From Bacillus pumilus (GTDB lineage Bacteria > Bacillota > Bacilli > Bacillales > Bacillaceae), in NCBI RefSeq assembly GCF_900186955.1, contig NZ_LT906438.1, positions 992,001 to 1,056,000 on the forward strand: a DNA stretch of 64,000 nt, written 5' to 3'. The notes beneath the pieces were generated by a model. That model worked only from the letters and a program-made list of their open reading frames with translations. It did no database searches and was not told where the DNA came from. A program made the translations under genes and the position numbers. Positions within the stretch are counted from its first letter, which is position 1. The number at the start of each line of letters is the position of its first letter. Positions 24,135-32,634 of this stretch are shown here, one piece after another.

Positions 24135-26924
24135 ATGAAAATACGTTCACTCCATATCGCCCATTTTGGGAAATTTTCAAATCGGACCTTTCACTTTTCT
24201 GATGACGGTTTTCAGCTAGTTTACGGCCTGAATGAATCGGGGAAAACGACATTGAAAACGTTTATTGAATCGATGTTATTTGGTTTTCCGAAAAACAAGA
24301 TGTACAAGACGAAACAGGGTTCTTTTTATGGTGGTTCCCTCACTTGCCAAGATGACGAGTTAGGCGTTATTCACATTGAGAGAACATCCGACCGCGGTGG
24401 TCAAGCACAGGTGTTTTTACCGAATGGTGAAGTGAAAGACGAAGCTTTTCTACAGACACTTTTAAAGGGAACGGATCGCAGATTATATCAATCAATCTAT
24501 TCATTTGATGTGTTCGGACTGCAAAATGTCCAAGCCTTAAATCAGGATCAGATAGGCGAATTTCTACTTTTCTCAAGTTTATTTGGCTCAGATGCAGCCA
24601 CCAAGATGGATAGCAGGCTGCTAAAGCAGCAGGAGCAGCTGTTTAAACCAAATGGCCGCAAGCCTGAATTAAACCAGCAGCTTGATCATTTAAAAGAGCT
24701 GACAGGTCAGCTGAAACAAGCGAGATTGATAGAAGGTAGCTATACCGAAAAGAAACGGGAGCAATCTGAATTAACGGAGACGATCGAAAAGCTTCAAAAT
24801 GAAATGAAGCAAGCAGGAGAACAGCTTCAGAAACTGACTGAATCCATTCAAGTGTATCCCATGATTGAGAAAAAAGTGGACTTGAAAAAGGAATTAGCCC
24901 GCTATCCAGACCGGGTCAAGCGTTTTAGAGCAGAAACAGAGCATGAGCTGGATAAACTAGAATCACATCTTCACCCGAAAAAGGCTCAATTGACTGCACT
25001 GAAACAGAAGTTAGAACATTTGCAAACCTCACTCGTACAAGTTCAACCGCTCTATGACAAGGATACCTTAATGGAGATGAAACGAGTTGTAGATGAAGCA
25101 TCTAATGCTGAGCTTGTGAAAAAGCGCATAGCAGGGTGTCGAGCAAACCGTGATTCATTGAAACAAAAAATCGACGAAGCGGTAGCAAAGCTAAAGTGGG
25201 AGCGCCCGATAAAGCTCGAACAAATCGACGATTCGCTTGAATTTGAGTGGGAATTAAAGGAGACTGTCACTCAATACGTCCGTCTCATGGACAGAAAGGC
25301 GCAGTTAGATGAACGATTTGATCACGTAAGACATGAGCTGGACGAAGCAGAAGCCGCTTTAAAGGGATTAAAGGAACAGCAAGTGAGACTGCACGGAACA
25401 GAAGATGATGCGAAGGGGACAAGAACGAAAAAGAAACCGATTCATTCCCGGTCGTGGTTATTCCGAGGCTTGATCGCATTTGATGTGGTGTTTCTGTGTG
25501 TTCTATTCTTTTTAACAGAGTGGTGGATCACGCTCTTGTTTGCGGGATTTTCTGTTTTTCTCTTTTTTGTCATTTACTCATTCAGTCAAATGCGCCCTAT
25601 GAAACAAAGAAGCGGCGAAGACGCCTTAGATTCCTTTCAAGTGCAGGCAGCTTCAGCTGAAACACTTATGAGGCAGAAGGAGCTGCTGTACGAAAGAATC
25701 ATCCGGCAATATGAAGACTGGGAGCTAGAGCTAGAGCCTGTCCAGCAGCAAGTAGAGGAAAAGAAGAGACAGCTTGGCTTGTCGTCTGAGCTTTCTTTCC
25801 TAGTAGAGGCCTTCCATATTCTAAAACAATTAAAAATGAATACAGCGGCATATGAGGAGCTTCAGCGTGAAATAGATATGCTCTCCGATAAGCAATCAGT
25901 TTATGAGCGCAAGGTTTCAGCGTTAAGCAGTCTCCTTCAAAATAAGGAAGGAACTATTCAGGAGAATATTTCAGCCTTTCAAGAGATATTGAAAGATGAG
26001 GCGAAAAGAGAAAAAGAACGCCAGACATTACATGTATCCATTCAACATGCGATGCAGCAGCTCTCGACACTAGAAGGTGAAATTCAATATTACGAAAAAC
26101 AAACTGACGAGCTTTTTCGTCAAGTAGAAGCAGAGTCCAAAGAAGATTACCAAGTGCTTTCTCATCTATCGAAAGAATACCGGAAACGGCTTTCTGAGCT
26201 GCAGCAGCTGAATCAAGAGCTTCATAGAAGCGGTTGTTTTGATGAGGAAGAATGGATTGTTCATAAAGGACTACCTCTCCTTGAGGAGGAGTATGCAGAA
26301 GCAAAGCAGCACCTTCATGACGTTCAATTGAATGCGGAGAATATGGAAAAGCGTTTAGCAGAACTAGCGGTGGAAATCCGGCAAATAGAAGCTTCTGGAA
26401 CAGTGTCTGATTTGACTCATCAGCTTGCCGCAGAGCAGGAGCATGCGAAGCACCTTGCAAAAAAATGGGCGGCCATTCAGCTTGTCCGCTCCGTCATACG
26501 AGAAAAATTGAATGAGCATAAAGAAACAAGGCTGCCTGCATTGCTTCAAACAGCCTCTAGTTTTATTCAACCGTTAACAAATGATCGTTATGAAGCGATT
26601 TTATTTTCACCTGAAGATGACTTGCTCATGGTGAAAAGAATGGATGGACGAATATTCCGTCCTGAGGAGCTTTCACAGGCAACGTGTGAACAGATCTATC
26701 TGGCGATTCGTTTTGCGCTTGCTTTGTCTCATCAGCAAGATTGTCAGCTTCCGTTTATGATGGATGACAGCTTTGTTCATTTCGATCACGTTCGTCTAGG
26801 CAGAGTGCTGGAGATGATGGACGAGCTCACACGTTTTGAAACACAGCTGTTTTATTTCACCTGTCATGAGCATATGAAGCAAGCAGCAGAAGATGGACAG
26901 GTTACGAGTTTAGTTGTTGAATGA
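24135..26924 (+). CDS. yhaN: SbcC/Rad50-like ATPase with membrane segment, YhaN
   Basis: 929 residues. Walker A GLNESGKTT at about 33-41, long coiled coils at about 180-430 and 500-790, and a C-terminal Walker B region MMDDSFVHFD (about 870). Unusually for the Rad50 family, two hydrophobic helices lie in the middle (FRGLIAFDVVFLCVLFFL and ITLLFAGFSVFLFFVIYSF, about 441-482), where other members have a zinc hook. This suggests membrane tethering. Cotranscribed with yhaO and probably its partner. ATG at 24135 behind AAAGGAGAGG. Confidence 0.88.
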   Translation: MKIRSLHIAHFGKFSNRTFHFSDDGFQLVYGLNESGKTTLKTFIESMLFGFPKNKMYKTKQGSFYGGSLTCQDDELGVIHIERTSDRGGQAQVFLPNGEVKDEAFLQTLLKGTDRRLYQSIYSFDVFGLQNVQALNQDQIGEFLLFSSLFGSDAATKMDSRLLKQQEQLFKPNGRKPELNQQLDHLKELTGQLKQARLIEGSYTEKKREQSELTETIEKLQNEMKQAGEQLQKLTESIQVYPMIEKKVDLKKELARYPDRVKRFRAETEHELDKLESHLHPKKAQLTALKQKLEHLQTSLVQVQPLYDKDTLMEMKRVVDEASNAELVKKRIAGCRANRDSLKQKIDEAVAKLKWERPIKLEQIDDSLEFEWELKETVTQYVRLMDRKAQLDERFDHVRHELDEAEAALKGLKEQQVRLHGTEDDAKGTRTKKKPIHSRSWLFRGLIAFDVVFLCVLFFLTEWWITLLFAGFSVFLFFVIYSFSQMRPMKQRSGEDALDSFQVQAASAETLMRQKELLYERIIRQYEDWELELEPVQQQVEEKKRQLGLSSELSFLVEAFHILKQLKMNTAAYEELQREIDMLSDKQSVYERKVSALSSLLQNKEGTIQENISAFQEILKDEAKREKERQTLHVSIQHAMQQLSTLEGEIQYYEKQTDELFRQVEAESKEDYQVLSHLSKEYRKRLSELQQLNQELHRSGCFDEEEWIVHKGLPLLEEEYAEAKQHLHDVQLNAENMEKRLAELAVEIRQIEASGTVSDLTHQLAAEQEHAKHLAKKWAAIQLVRSVIREKLNEHKETRLPALLQTASSFIQPLTNDRYEAILFSPEDDLLMVKRMDGRIFRPEELSQATCEQIYLAIRFALALSHQQDCQLPFMMDDSFVHFDHVRLGRVLEMMDELTRFETQLFYFTCHEHMKQAAEDGQVTSLVVE

Positions 26925-26986
26925 TTGACAAATAATGACTTATGTTATACTTATATGAGCAGAAACATGGAAGGAGCTTTTATTGA

Positions 26987-27931
26987 ATGGCTAAAGGGAT
27001 CATGACCTATGATGTCGGCGAACAAGTTGACCTGCATTTATTAATTAAATCATCTACTAAAGGGATTGCGAGTAATGGCAAACCATTTTTAACGTTAATT
27101 CTTCAAGATCAAAGTGGAGATATTGAGGCGAAACTATGGGATGCGAAGCAGAATGATGAACAAACCTATGCCGCACAAACCATTGTGAAGGTAGTAGGCG
27201 ATATTCATCATTATCGCGGGAGGAATCAGCTGAAACTTAGGAATATACGCCCTGTTGCTGAAAATGAGCAAATTCGAATCGATGATTTTCTCGAAACAGC
27301 TCCTATTCCAAAACATGATATGATGGATACGATTATGCAATATATCTTTGATATGAAAAACCCTAATATACAGCGTGTCACAAGACATTTGCTGAAAAAA
27401 TATGGACAGGAATTCGCTGACTATCCAGCAGCGACAAAAAACCATCACGAATTTGTCTCTGGTCTTGCTTATCACGTGGTGTCTATGCTGCATTTGGCTA
27501 AATCAATTGTGGATCTATATCCATCACTAGATCGAGATCTTTTATATTCAGGCATCATTCTTCATGATTTAGGAAAAGTCAAAGAGCTTTCAGGCCCAGT
27601 CTCAACCACCTATACGGTGGAAGGCAATTTAATTGGTCATATTTCGATTATGGTGACAGAAATTGCGAAAGCTGCTGAAGAGCTTGGCATTGATTCAGAA
27701 GAAATTCTGATTCTACAGCACTTAGTACTAAGTCATCACGGCAAAGGAGAGTGGGGCAGCCCGAAACCACCAATGGTGAAGGAAGCCGAAATTCTCCACT
27801 ATATTGATAATTTAGATGCGAAGATGAATATGATGGATCGTGCGCTTGAGCATGTGAAGCCAGGAGAATATACAGAACGTATTTTTGCGCTAGAGAATCG
27901 TTCATTTTATAAACCAACCTTTCACGAATAA
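26987..27931 (+). CDS. yhaM: 3'-5' exoribonuclease YhaM
   Basis: 314 residues: an N-terminal OB-fold ([25 protein letters not shown], about 22-90), then an HD domain with [15 protein letters not shown] (about 158), ILHDLGK (about 191), [10 protein letters not shown] and [10 protein letters not shown]. YhaM trims RNA 3' ends and can act on DNA, with Mn or Co. It has its own promoter-like region (TTGACA at 26925-26930, TATACT at 26946) and RBS GGAAGGAG. Downstream of yhaON but separated by 62 bases. Confidence 0.92.
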   Translation: MAKGIMTYDVGEQVDLHLLIKSSTKGIASNGKPFLTLILQDQSGDIEAKLWDAKQNDEQTYAAQTIVKVVGDIHHYRGRNQLKLRNIRPVAENEQIRIDDFLETAPIPKHDMMDTIMQYIFDMKNPNIQRVTRHLLKKYGQEFADYPAATKNHHEFVSGLAYHVVSMLHLAKSIVDLYPSLDRDLLYSGIILHDLGKVKELSGPVSTTYTVEGNLIGHISIMVTEIAKAAEELGIDSEEILILQHLVLSHHGKGEWGSPKPPMVKEAEILHYIDNLDAKMNMMDRALEHVKPGEYTERIFALENRSFYKPTFHE

Positions 27932-27937
27932 CCATGT

Positions 27938-27967
27938 CAAAACGTCCGCTTATGCGGGCGTTTTTTT
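27938..27967 (+). terminator. Terminator of yhaM
   Basis: AAACGTCCGC / GCGGGCGTTT stem and a T-run. Confidence 0.85.
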
Positions 27968-28045
27968 CATAACTTGTCTTCTTCTCGCATAAGCATGTAA
28001 CACAAAGGAAGAGAGCTGTTCTGAAAAAAAGGAGGCGATGAAAAA

Positions 28046-28276
28046 ATGTTGTTTTTTCCATGGTGGGTGTATGCATGTATCATTGGCATTATTTTCTGTG
28101 CGTATAAATTAATGACAACGGCCAAAGAGGAGCAAGAGATTGATCAATCCTTTATTGAAAAGGAAGGAGAAATTTTTATCGAGCGAATGGAGCAAGAAAG
28201 AGAGCGCAGACGACAGGGGCAGCAAATGAAAAGATCCCAAGATACGGCGGCACAAGAAGATCACTCGATTGCTTAA
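28046..28276 (+). CDS. yhaL: Sporulation protein YhaL
   Basis: 76 residues: one N-terminal membrane helix (WWVYACIIGIIFCAYKLM) followed by a highly charged helical tail (Glu/Arg/Gln rich) in the cytoplasm. Strong AAAAGGAGGCGATG upstream of the ATG at 28046. Position between yhaM and prsA and the size match B. subtilis YhaL, a sporulation-associated membrane protein of unknown mechanism. Confidence 0.82.
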   Translation: MLFFPWWVYACIIGIIFCAYKLMTTAKEEQEIDQSFIEKEGEIFIERMEQERERRRQGQQMKRSQDTAAQEDHSIA

Positions 28277-28288
28277 TCAGGTGATATA

Positions 28289-28326
28289 AAAATCCCTCTG
28301 CCCGATCACGGCAGAGGGGTTTTTTG
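28289..28326. terminator. Bidirectional terminator, yhaL / prsA
   Basis: CCCTCTGCC / GGCAGAGGG, a 9-bp stem with A tract on one side and T tract on the other. Confidence 0.9.
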
Positions 28327-28329
28327 TGA

Positions 28330-29214
28330 TTATTGGTTTTGTTGTGGTTGTTGATTTTGTGCGGGTTGTTGAGACTTTTCTTTGAATGTGTTTTCAAGTT
28401 CTTTATCTTTTACTTTCACATCGGCATCTTTCACCAATTTGTTTAAGATCGTTTGGATTTCATTTGTGTCTGCTTGTTTTTGATTAAGTAGTTCTTTTTT
28501 CAAGTCTGCTTTCATGTCATCGTATTTACCGCGTTCTTCGGTCTTTTTAATGATATGGTAGCCGAATTGTGATTTCACTGGTTTGCTGATTTCATTCACT
28601 TTTAGTTTGAATGCAGCTTTACTGAAGTTCTCGTCCATTTGACCTTCTTTTGCGAACCAGCCTACATCGCCGCCTTGTGCAGCTGAAGCGGTATCAGTTG
28701 AATATTCAGACACAACAGCATCCCATTTTTCACCTTTATCTAATTTCTTTTCCACTTCGTCAGCTGTTTTCTTATCAGCTACTAAAATGTGGCTTGCGCG
28801 GATTTTCCCTTTTAGGTCATCGTAATACGCTTTTACTTCTTTATCAGTGATTTTGATGTTAGCTTTGGCAGCCTTTTGAGTCAGCAGCTCATATTTCACT
28901 TGATCTTTGATGTAATCTTTTCCGAATTCATCTTGAAGTTGTTTTAAACGATCTTCACCAAGTGTCTTTTTATATTCTTCCATTTTCTTATCAATTTCTT
29001 TATCAGATACTTTGTATTTGTCAGCAAGAACCTTTTGTTGAACAAGTAGATTTAAAGCATCTCCACCTGCTTGTTTCTTAAGAGTCGTATAAAGCTCTTC
29101 TTTTGTGACATCTCCTGATTTTGTTGTTGCGATGACATCTTTATCACCGCTACTGCATGCGCCAAGAGTTAAAACACTAACTGCTGTTACAGCTGCTAAA
29201 GCCATTTTTTTCAT
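28330..29214 (-). CDS. prsA: Foldase lipoprotein PrsA
   Basis: 294 residues. Lipoprotein signal MKKMALAAVTAVSVLTLGAC with the lipobox LGAC, so the mature protein starts at the lipid-modified Cys20. The central parvulin-type peptidyl-prolyl isomerase domain runs from IRASHILVADKKTADEV to FGYHIIKKTEER (about 135-230), between helical arms. The tail is Gln/Pro rich (QQPAQNQQPQQNQ). PrsA folds exported proteins at the outer face of the membrane and is required for secretion of enzymes such as the AprE protease encoded in this window. Confidence 0.95.
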   Translation of the reverse strand: MKKMALAAVTAVSVLTLGACSSGDKDVIATTKSGDVTKEELYTTLKKQAGGDALNLLVQQKVLADKYKVSDKEIDKKMEEYKKTLGEDRLKQLQDEFGKDYIKDQVKYELLTQKAAKANIKITDKEVKAYYDDLKGKIRASHILVADKKTADEVEKKLDKGEKWDAVVSEYSTDTASAAQGGDVGWFAKEGQMDENFSKAAFKLKVNEISKPVKSQFGYHIIKKTEERGKYDDMKADLKKELLNQKQADTNEIQTILNKLVKDADVKVKDKELENTFKEKSQQPAQNQQPQQNQ

Positions 29215-29259
29215 TCAAAAAACACTCCTAATCTTTCCAATTTATTTATCATTGCTTGT

Positions 29260-29287
29260 ATCATAACATATTGTGACACGCTGTAAA
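29260..29287 (-). promoter_or_regulatory. Sigma-A promoter of prsA
   Basis: On the minus strand TTTACA (29282-29287), a 16-base spacer, TATGAT (29260-29265); about 45 bases before the start codon. Confidence 0.6.
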
Positions 29288-29375
29288 AAGAAATGCAAAT
29301 GGGAGGGCATTCGTCTAGTCAAAAATTTGCGCGCTACATACACATATAGTGATCACAAAAAGGAGGCTGAATTAT

Positions 29376-29462
29376 ATGGGAGCAGGATATTCTAATGGGT
29401 TTGCTTTATTGGTCGTGCTATTCATTTTGCTGATCATCGTTGGTGCAGCATATCTTTATTAA
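29376..29462 (+). CDS. sscA: Small spore coat assembly-type peptide (SscA/YjcZ family), 28 residues
   Basis: MGAGYSNGFALLVVLFILLI then a short VGAAYLY end. It has a glycine-rich start and a single hydrophobic helix, the hallmark of the YjcZ/SscA sporulation peptides. SscA (YhzE) of B. subtilis has 28 residues, lies in the same prsA-yhaJ interval, and is needed for spore coat assembly. Strong AAAAAGGAGG upstream. A paralogue follows at 29613. Confidence 0.75.
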   Translation: MGAGYSNGFALLVVLFILLIIVGAAYLY

Positions 29463-29481
29463 TTAAATCGCTGTGACAGAA

Positions 29482-29523
29482 AGGAGCCGTCCTGCCATGC
29501 GTGCGGGCGGGCGGTTCTTTTTT
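29482..29523 (+). terminator. Terminator after the first SscA-type gene
   Basis: A GC-rich stem AGCCGTCCTGCC / GGGCGGGCGGTT with wobble pairs, followed by TTTTTT. Confidence 0.7.
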
Positions 29524-29612
29524 CAAACGATGACAGGTGCCTAAACGTTTTCAATTTTATAGCATACACTGAGCTTAGAACAGAGGAAGAACTGGCAGGA
29601 GGTGTTTTTTAC

Positions 29613-29702
29613 ATGGGAGGAGAAGTCTTCGCTGGCGGTTTTGCACTAGTCGTCGTGTTATTCATCTTATTGATCATTATCGGTGCATCTTGGATTTGCT
29701 AA
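29613..29702 (+). CDS. Second SscA/YjcZ-type peptide, 29 residues
   Basis: MGGEVFAGGFALVVVLFILL followed by IIIGASWIC. The core FALVVVLFILLIII is nearly the same as in the gene at 29376, so this is a tandem duplicate that has diverged at both ends. RBS AGGAGG at 29598-29603, with its own upstream region and terminator. Likely a spore coat peptide expressed late in sporulation. Confidence 0.7.
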   Translation: MGGEVFAGGFALVVVLFILLIIIGASWIC

Positions 29703-29718
29703 TTAATGAATATACACA

Positions 29719-29747
29719 AAAAGCTGCCCTCAAACTGGCAGCTTTTG
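29719..29747. terminator. Terminator after the second SscA-type gene
   Basis: AAGCTGCC / GGCAGCTT stem with A and T tracts on the two sides. Confidence 0.75.
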
Positions 29748-29755
29748 CTTTGATC

Positions 29756-29941
29756 TTAAATAGATATGGTAATTTCAACAAATGATGAGATCAGTAAGAT
29801 CAGTATCGATACATTGATAAAGCGAAACACCTTATCTTGCCGTTCTTCAGGAATCTCTCTGACAAGGCATAATGTATTAGTAAGCCTGTTTATTGAATAC
29901 ACAATAAACGCGGCAAAGACGATGAAGTAAAATAAAACTAT
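29756..29941 (-). CDS. Small two-helix membrane protein with unusual start
   Basis: A 61-codon frame has two clear membrane segments (VLFYFIVFAAFIVYSI and FINVSILILLISSFVEIT) separated by a charged loop LVREIPEERQDK, so it looks coding. No ATG, GTG or TTG stands in a proper place. AGGGGGGATCTCCG precedes an ATA codon at 29939-29941 at ideal spacing, and the first regular start is a GTG 13 codons later inside helix 1. An AUA start, or a point mutation of an ATG, is the simplest explanation. The family is unknown; it lies downstream of yhaJ. Confidence 0.5.
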   Translation of the reverse strand: MVLFYFIVFAAFIVYSINRLTNTLCLVREIPEERQDKVFRFINVSILILLISSFVEITISI

Positions 29942-30023
29942 CGGAGATCCCCCCTCTCTATGCTATTCCCATACTACATTACCAAATTTTTTATGAAAAA
30001 GATAGAAGTTGGCTTTAAAAACC

Positions 30024-30542
30024 TCATGATGAGGATGTTTGGTCAACTAAAATATCAAACTCGTCTTGGGCTTGATCGATGATGCAGGATTTAGGTGCTT
30101 TGAGCAGTTTCCATGCAAATAAAAAGTCAGGCAAACAATAGCCTGCATGAATACTTGCGATGATGATAAAATAGTGTGCATACATTGGAAACGCCACACC
30201 TAACACAAAGTAAACCGGTGAAATCACACAAAATGGACTGAGAAGTGAATAAAGCATGATGTTCTTTGGTACACGCTGCCAGCAATTGCGTTTAAATAGC
30301 GTCATTTTTTTCTTGTTTTTCATCACTGGGATCAAGTGAACCACGCGGTGGACAAGCAATGTCACAAGTAAAAGCATCGCAAAAAGCGGTGCGTTGTGAC
30401 TGCTTAGTCTCGTTTCAGGATGAGTCAGTTGAAAACATAAAAAAGCCGTAATGAAAAAAAGTATAGCAAGACTTATGGCTGAAATCAGCAGTCTTGTATA
30501 ACCATAATCCTTTTCAAGATTAATGGTTTTCCAACAATTCAT
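30024..30542 (-). CDS. yhaJ: DUF3267-like membrane protein YhaJ
   Basis: 172 residues with four membrane segments (about 18-40, 48-68, 95-118, 123-145). The metalloprotease-like HExxH of DUF3267 proteins is present only as HRVVH near residue 65, with Arg in place of Glu, so it may lack enzymatic activity. Position before yhaI and scoC matches B. subtilis yhaJ. Function unknown. Confidence 0.6.
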   Translation of the reverse strand: MNCWKTINLEKDYGYTRLLISAISLAILFFITAFLCFQLTHPETRLSSHNAPLFAMLLLVTLLVHRVVHLIPVMKNKKKMTLFKRNCWQRVPKNIMLYSLLSPFCVISPVYFVLGVAFPMYAHYFIIIASIHAGYCLPDFLFAWKLLKAPKSCIIDQAQDEFDILVDQTSSS

Positions 30543-30775
30543 TTTTCATCCTTCCAATCTTAAAAAACTAATTGAATATCTCAAGATAATTTACTCTTCC
30601 TGAGGATAAAAATCAATGGTTTTCATGAAAAAAAATAAAATGTTGTGTTCACATGGAATAAAGAGAGGAAACTTTGGATTTTTCAAGAAAAAAAGACAGA
30701 AGAGGGAGGTTCGTCTCTTTCGTCAATGAGTAATTTCGGCTAGAATAGAAAGACTAAGAGAAAGAGGGAACGTAC

Positions 30776-31123
30776 ATGAGTATTGAGGAACGAATGAGCC
30801 AGCTCGAATATTATATGGAACTTTTGCTGATGGCGACCGATATGAGCCGTTATCCATATTATGCATTATTGATCAGGCAGCGGGTATCGAAAGAAGAGGC
30901 GCAGGAAATTGAGCGTATTTGTGCTGAGCTTTCAGAGGAAATGGACAAGCAAAAAGCACAAGGCTACGTCATGTTTGACGATATGCTTGCGCTTTTTGCA
31001 GGACAGTTAATTGAAAAGCTGGATGTGCATGAGACGATATTTGCATTGCGTGATCAAGGGCTGTTTCAGCCGTTAATGAATGAATTTATAAAGATCATTA
31101 AACAATTTGATTTGCTTTATTAG
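30776..31123 (+). CDS. yhaI: DUF1878 protein YhaI
   Basis: 115 residues, helical and acidic ([20 protein letters not shown]..., with [25 protein letters not shown]). The length fits B. subtilis YhaI (113). No catalytic motif is visible. Its last 26 bases overlap the end of the convergent scoC, so the two transcripts are complementary at the 3' ends. Confidence 0.85.
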   Translation: MSIEERMSQLEYYMELLLMATDMSRYPYYALLIRQRVSKEEAQEIERICAELSEEMDKQKAQGYVMFDDMLALFAGQLIEKLDVHETIFALRDQGLFQPLMNEFIKIIKQFDLLY

Positions 31124-31721
31124 CCGCTTTTTCTGCTGCATCAGCTGAGTCTTCAAGTTCCTCAGACTTTTTCGTGACTTTTCCTCGCTCATTCAAAAAG
31201 TCCTTCTCAATGTTTGAAAACGATTTCTCAAAAATCTCCATGAAGTCCTCACCATAGATGTTTCGAATAATACTCATCATTTCTAAAATCTCAGGGAACT
31301 TTCCGTAAATGTCATGAAGCGGCTGTGCGCCTTTGACAATACCAGTTCTTGCCGGGTCATAATCTTCGAGTAGTTTATGGAATGTCTCTTCGCCTTTTGG
31401 CGTTAGCTCAATATACGTATTGCGTTTATCGTTTAACTTTTTAGAAAATTTTAAAAATCCTCGTTCCTCGAGTTTCTTGGAGAAGTTAAACGCGGTTGAT
31501 ACGTGCATGACGCCAAACTTTGCAATTTCTGATATTGAAGCTCCTTTTAATTGATACGCAATCCACAAAATATGATGTTCATTGATATTTAGGTTATACG
31601 GTTTGATCCACTGCTGCCAGTCCTTTTCAATGGATTTCCAAAGAGCTTTGCTCAATTGGGCCATTCTTTGACTGAATAAAAGTGCTTCTTTTACATCGAA
31701 AGGCTGTTCCGAATGATTCAT
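31098..31721 (-). CDS. scoC: Transition-state MarR-family repressor ScoC (Hpr)
   Basis: About 207 residues. A winged helix (about 30-120): [49 protein letters not shown] and the wing [11 protein letters not shown], nearly identical to B. subtilis Hpr. The C-terminal tail is acidic and Ala-rich and less conserved. ScoC represses protease genes (aprE, nprE), sporulation and oligopeptide permease genes. The ATG at 31721 follows AGGTGA; an in-frame GTG lies at 31730. aprE, a classical target, is in this window. Confidence 0.93.
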   Translation of the reverse strand: MNHSEQPFDVKEALLFSQRMAQLSKALWKSIEKDWQQWIKPYNLNINEHHILWIAYQLKGASISEIAKFGVMHVSTAFNFSKKLEERGFLKFSKKLNDKRNTYIELTPKGEETFHKLLEDYDPARTGIVKGAQPLHDIYGKFPEILEMMSIIRNIYGEDFMEIFEKSFSNIEKDFLNERGKVTKKSEELEDSADAAEKAANKANQIV

Positions 31722-31847
31722 CCATTTCACCTACTTCTCTTTTTCTTGTAATTCTATTATGCCAATAAAATAAAGATTAATAAAGCTGAAAATTCAAGAA
31801 TTTTTAAAACTCATGAAAAACATTGACAAAATAACCTTTTTTCAACA

Positions 31848-31884
31848 AAAAAAGTGCGGGATACGCACCCCGCACACTTTTGTA
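31848..31884 (-). terminator. Terminator of yhaH
   Basis: GTGCGGG / CCCGCAC stem; on the minus strand a run of seven T follows. Confidence 0.8.
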
Positions 31885-31908
31885 AACGAATATTTTTTCT
31901 TGAGTATA

Positions 31909-32265
31909 TTAGTTTTGTAAGGTTTTCTCCAGTTGCTTGAGCTTTTCCTCAATTTCCTGAATTTCCTTTTGCAAATCCTGCTGATGAGGCTTGATTTCTT
32001 CACGCCATTGCTGAATCGATGTTTGTAATTCAGTTCCGACTTCTTTAATGACCTCTGCGCTTTCTTTTGCTGTTTCAACAATTTGCTCTTTTAAAGCTTG
32101 TCCATCTCTTTTTAATCTTGTCAGCGTATCTTCGAATTTGTCATAGCCATCTTTCATCTTTCCGCGCACATCTCTGCCAGAAGAGGGAGTCGTCAGGAGC
32201 ACTGCCGCACCTCCGAGGAGACCGCCTACAACTAATCCTGTTAATAAAGAACGTCCACTAGCCAT
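31909..32265 (-). CDS. yhaH: YtxH-domain protein YhaH
   Basis: 118 residues. The N-terminal glycine-rich hydrophobic segment SLLTGLVVGGLLGGAAVLLTTPSSGRDVRGK is the YtxH (GvpP-like) signature, followed by a long coiled coil full of Lys, Glu and Gln (about 40-118). Such proteins are general stress or cell-surface associated; the role is unknown. ATG at 32265 after AGAGGTGA. Confidence 0.85.
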   Translation of the reverse strand: MASGRSLLTGLVVGGLLGGAAVLLTTPSSGRDVRGKMKDGYDKFEDTLTRLKRDGQALKEQIVETAKESAEVIKEVGTELQTSIQQWREEIKPHQQDLQKEIQEIEEKLKQLEKTLQN

Positions 32266-32393
32266 TCAAATCACCTCTAGTCAAATTTTACACATTCGCA
32301 TGTTCTCTCTGAGCTGACGATCAGCTTCATTGAACTTCCATACATAGCTTGCTTTATTTTAGCATACTTTTGAAGAAAAGGGAGGGGAGAAGG

Positions 32394-32585
32394 TTGTCTG
32401 TCTTTCTGTTCGTTTTTACGTGTATCGGTGTCGTTTTTACAGGTGGTTCTATTCATTATGCAAGACAGCTGGGGTATGCAGGGTCTTATCCACCAAAACA
32501 TGTATTAAAGCAAAAAGCACTTGTGTGTGCGGCAGGTGCAGGAATTTCGCTCCTCATTTTGCTGCTGACCCTTTTTCTTTTATAA
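32394..32585 (+). CDS. Hypothetical small membrane protein, 63 residues
   Basis: TTG at 32394 lies 6 bases after GGAGGGG. The product begins MSVFLFVFTCIGVVFTGGSI and has a second helix ALVCAAGAGISLLILLLTLFLL near the end, with a short polar loop (YARQLGYAGSYPPKH) between. Two membrane passes and no known family. It stands alone between divergent yhaH and convergent trpP. Confidence 0.6.
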   Translation: MSVFLFVFTCIGVVFTGGSIHYARQLGYAGSYPPKHVLKQKALVCAAGAGISLLILLLTLFLL

Positions 32586-32591
32586 AAGCAT

Positions 32592-32626
32592 GAAAAAAAC
32601 CTCTTCATCTATTATGAAGAGGTTCG
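32592..32626. terminator. Terminator between the small membrane gene and trpP
   Basis: CCTCTTCAT / ATGAAGAGG, a 9-bp stem; on the minus strand a T-run follows, serving trpP. Confidence 0.8.
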
Positions 32627-32634
32627 ATTATTTG

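Noticed and set aside
25954..26460. 168-codon ORF opposite yhaN
   Set aside because: A long antisense frame is expected from the biased codon use of a coiled-coil gene; it has no ribosome binding site.
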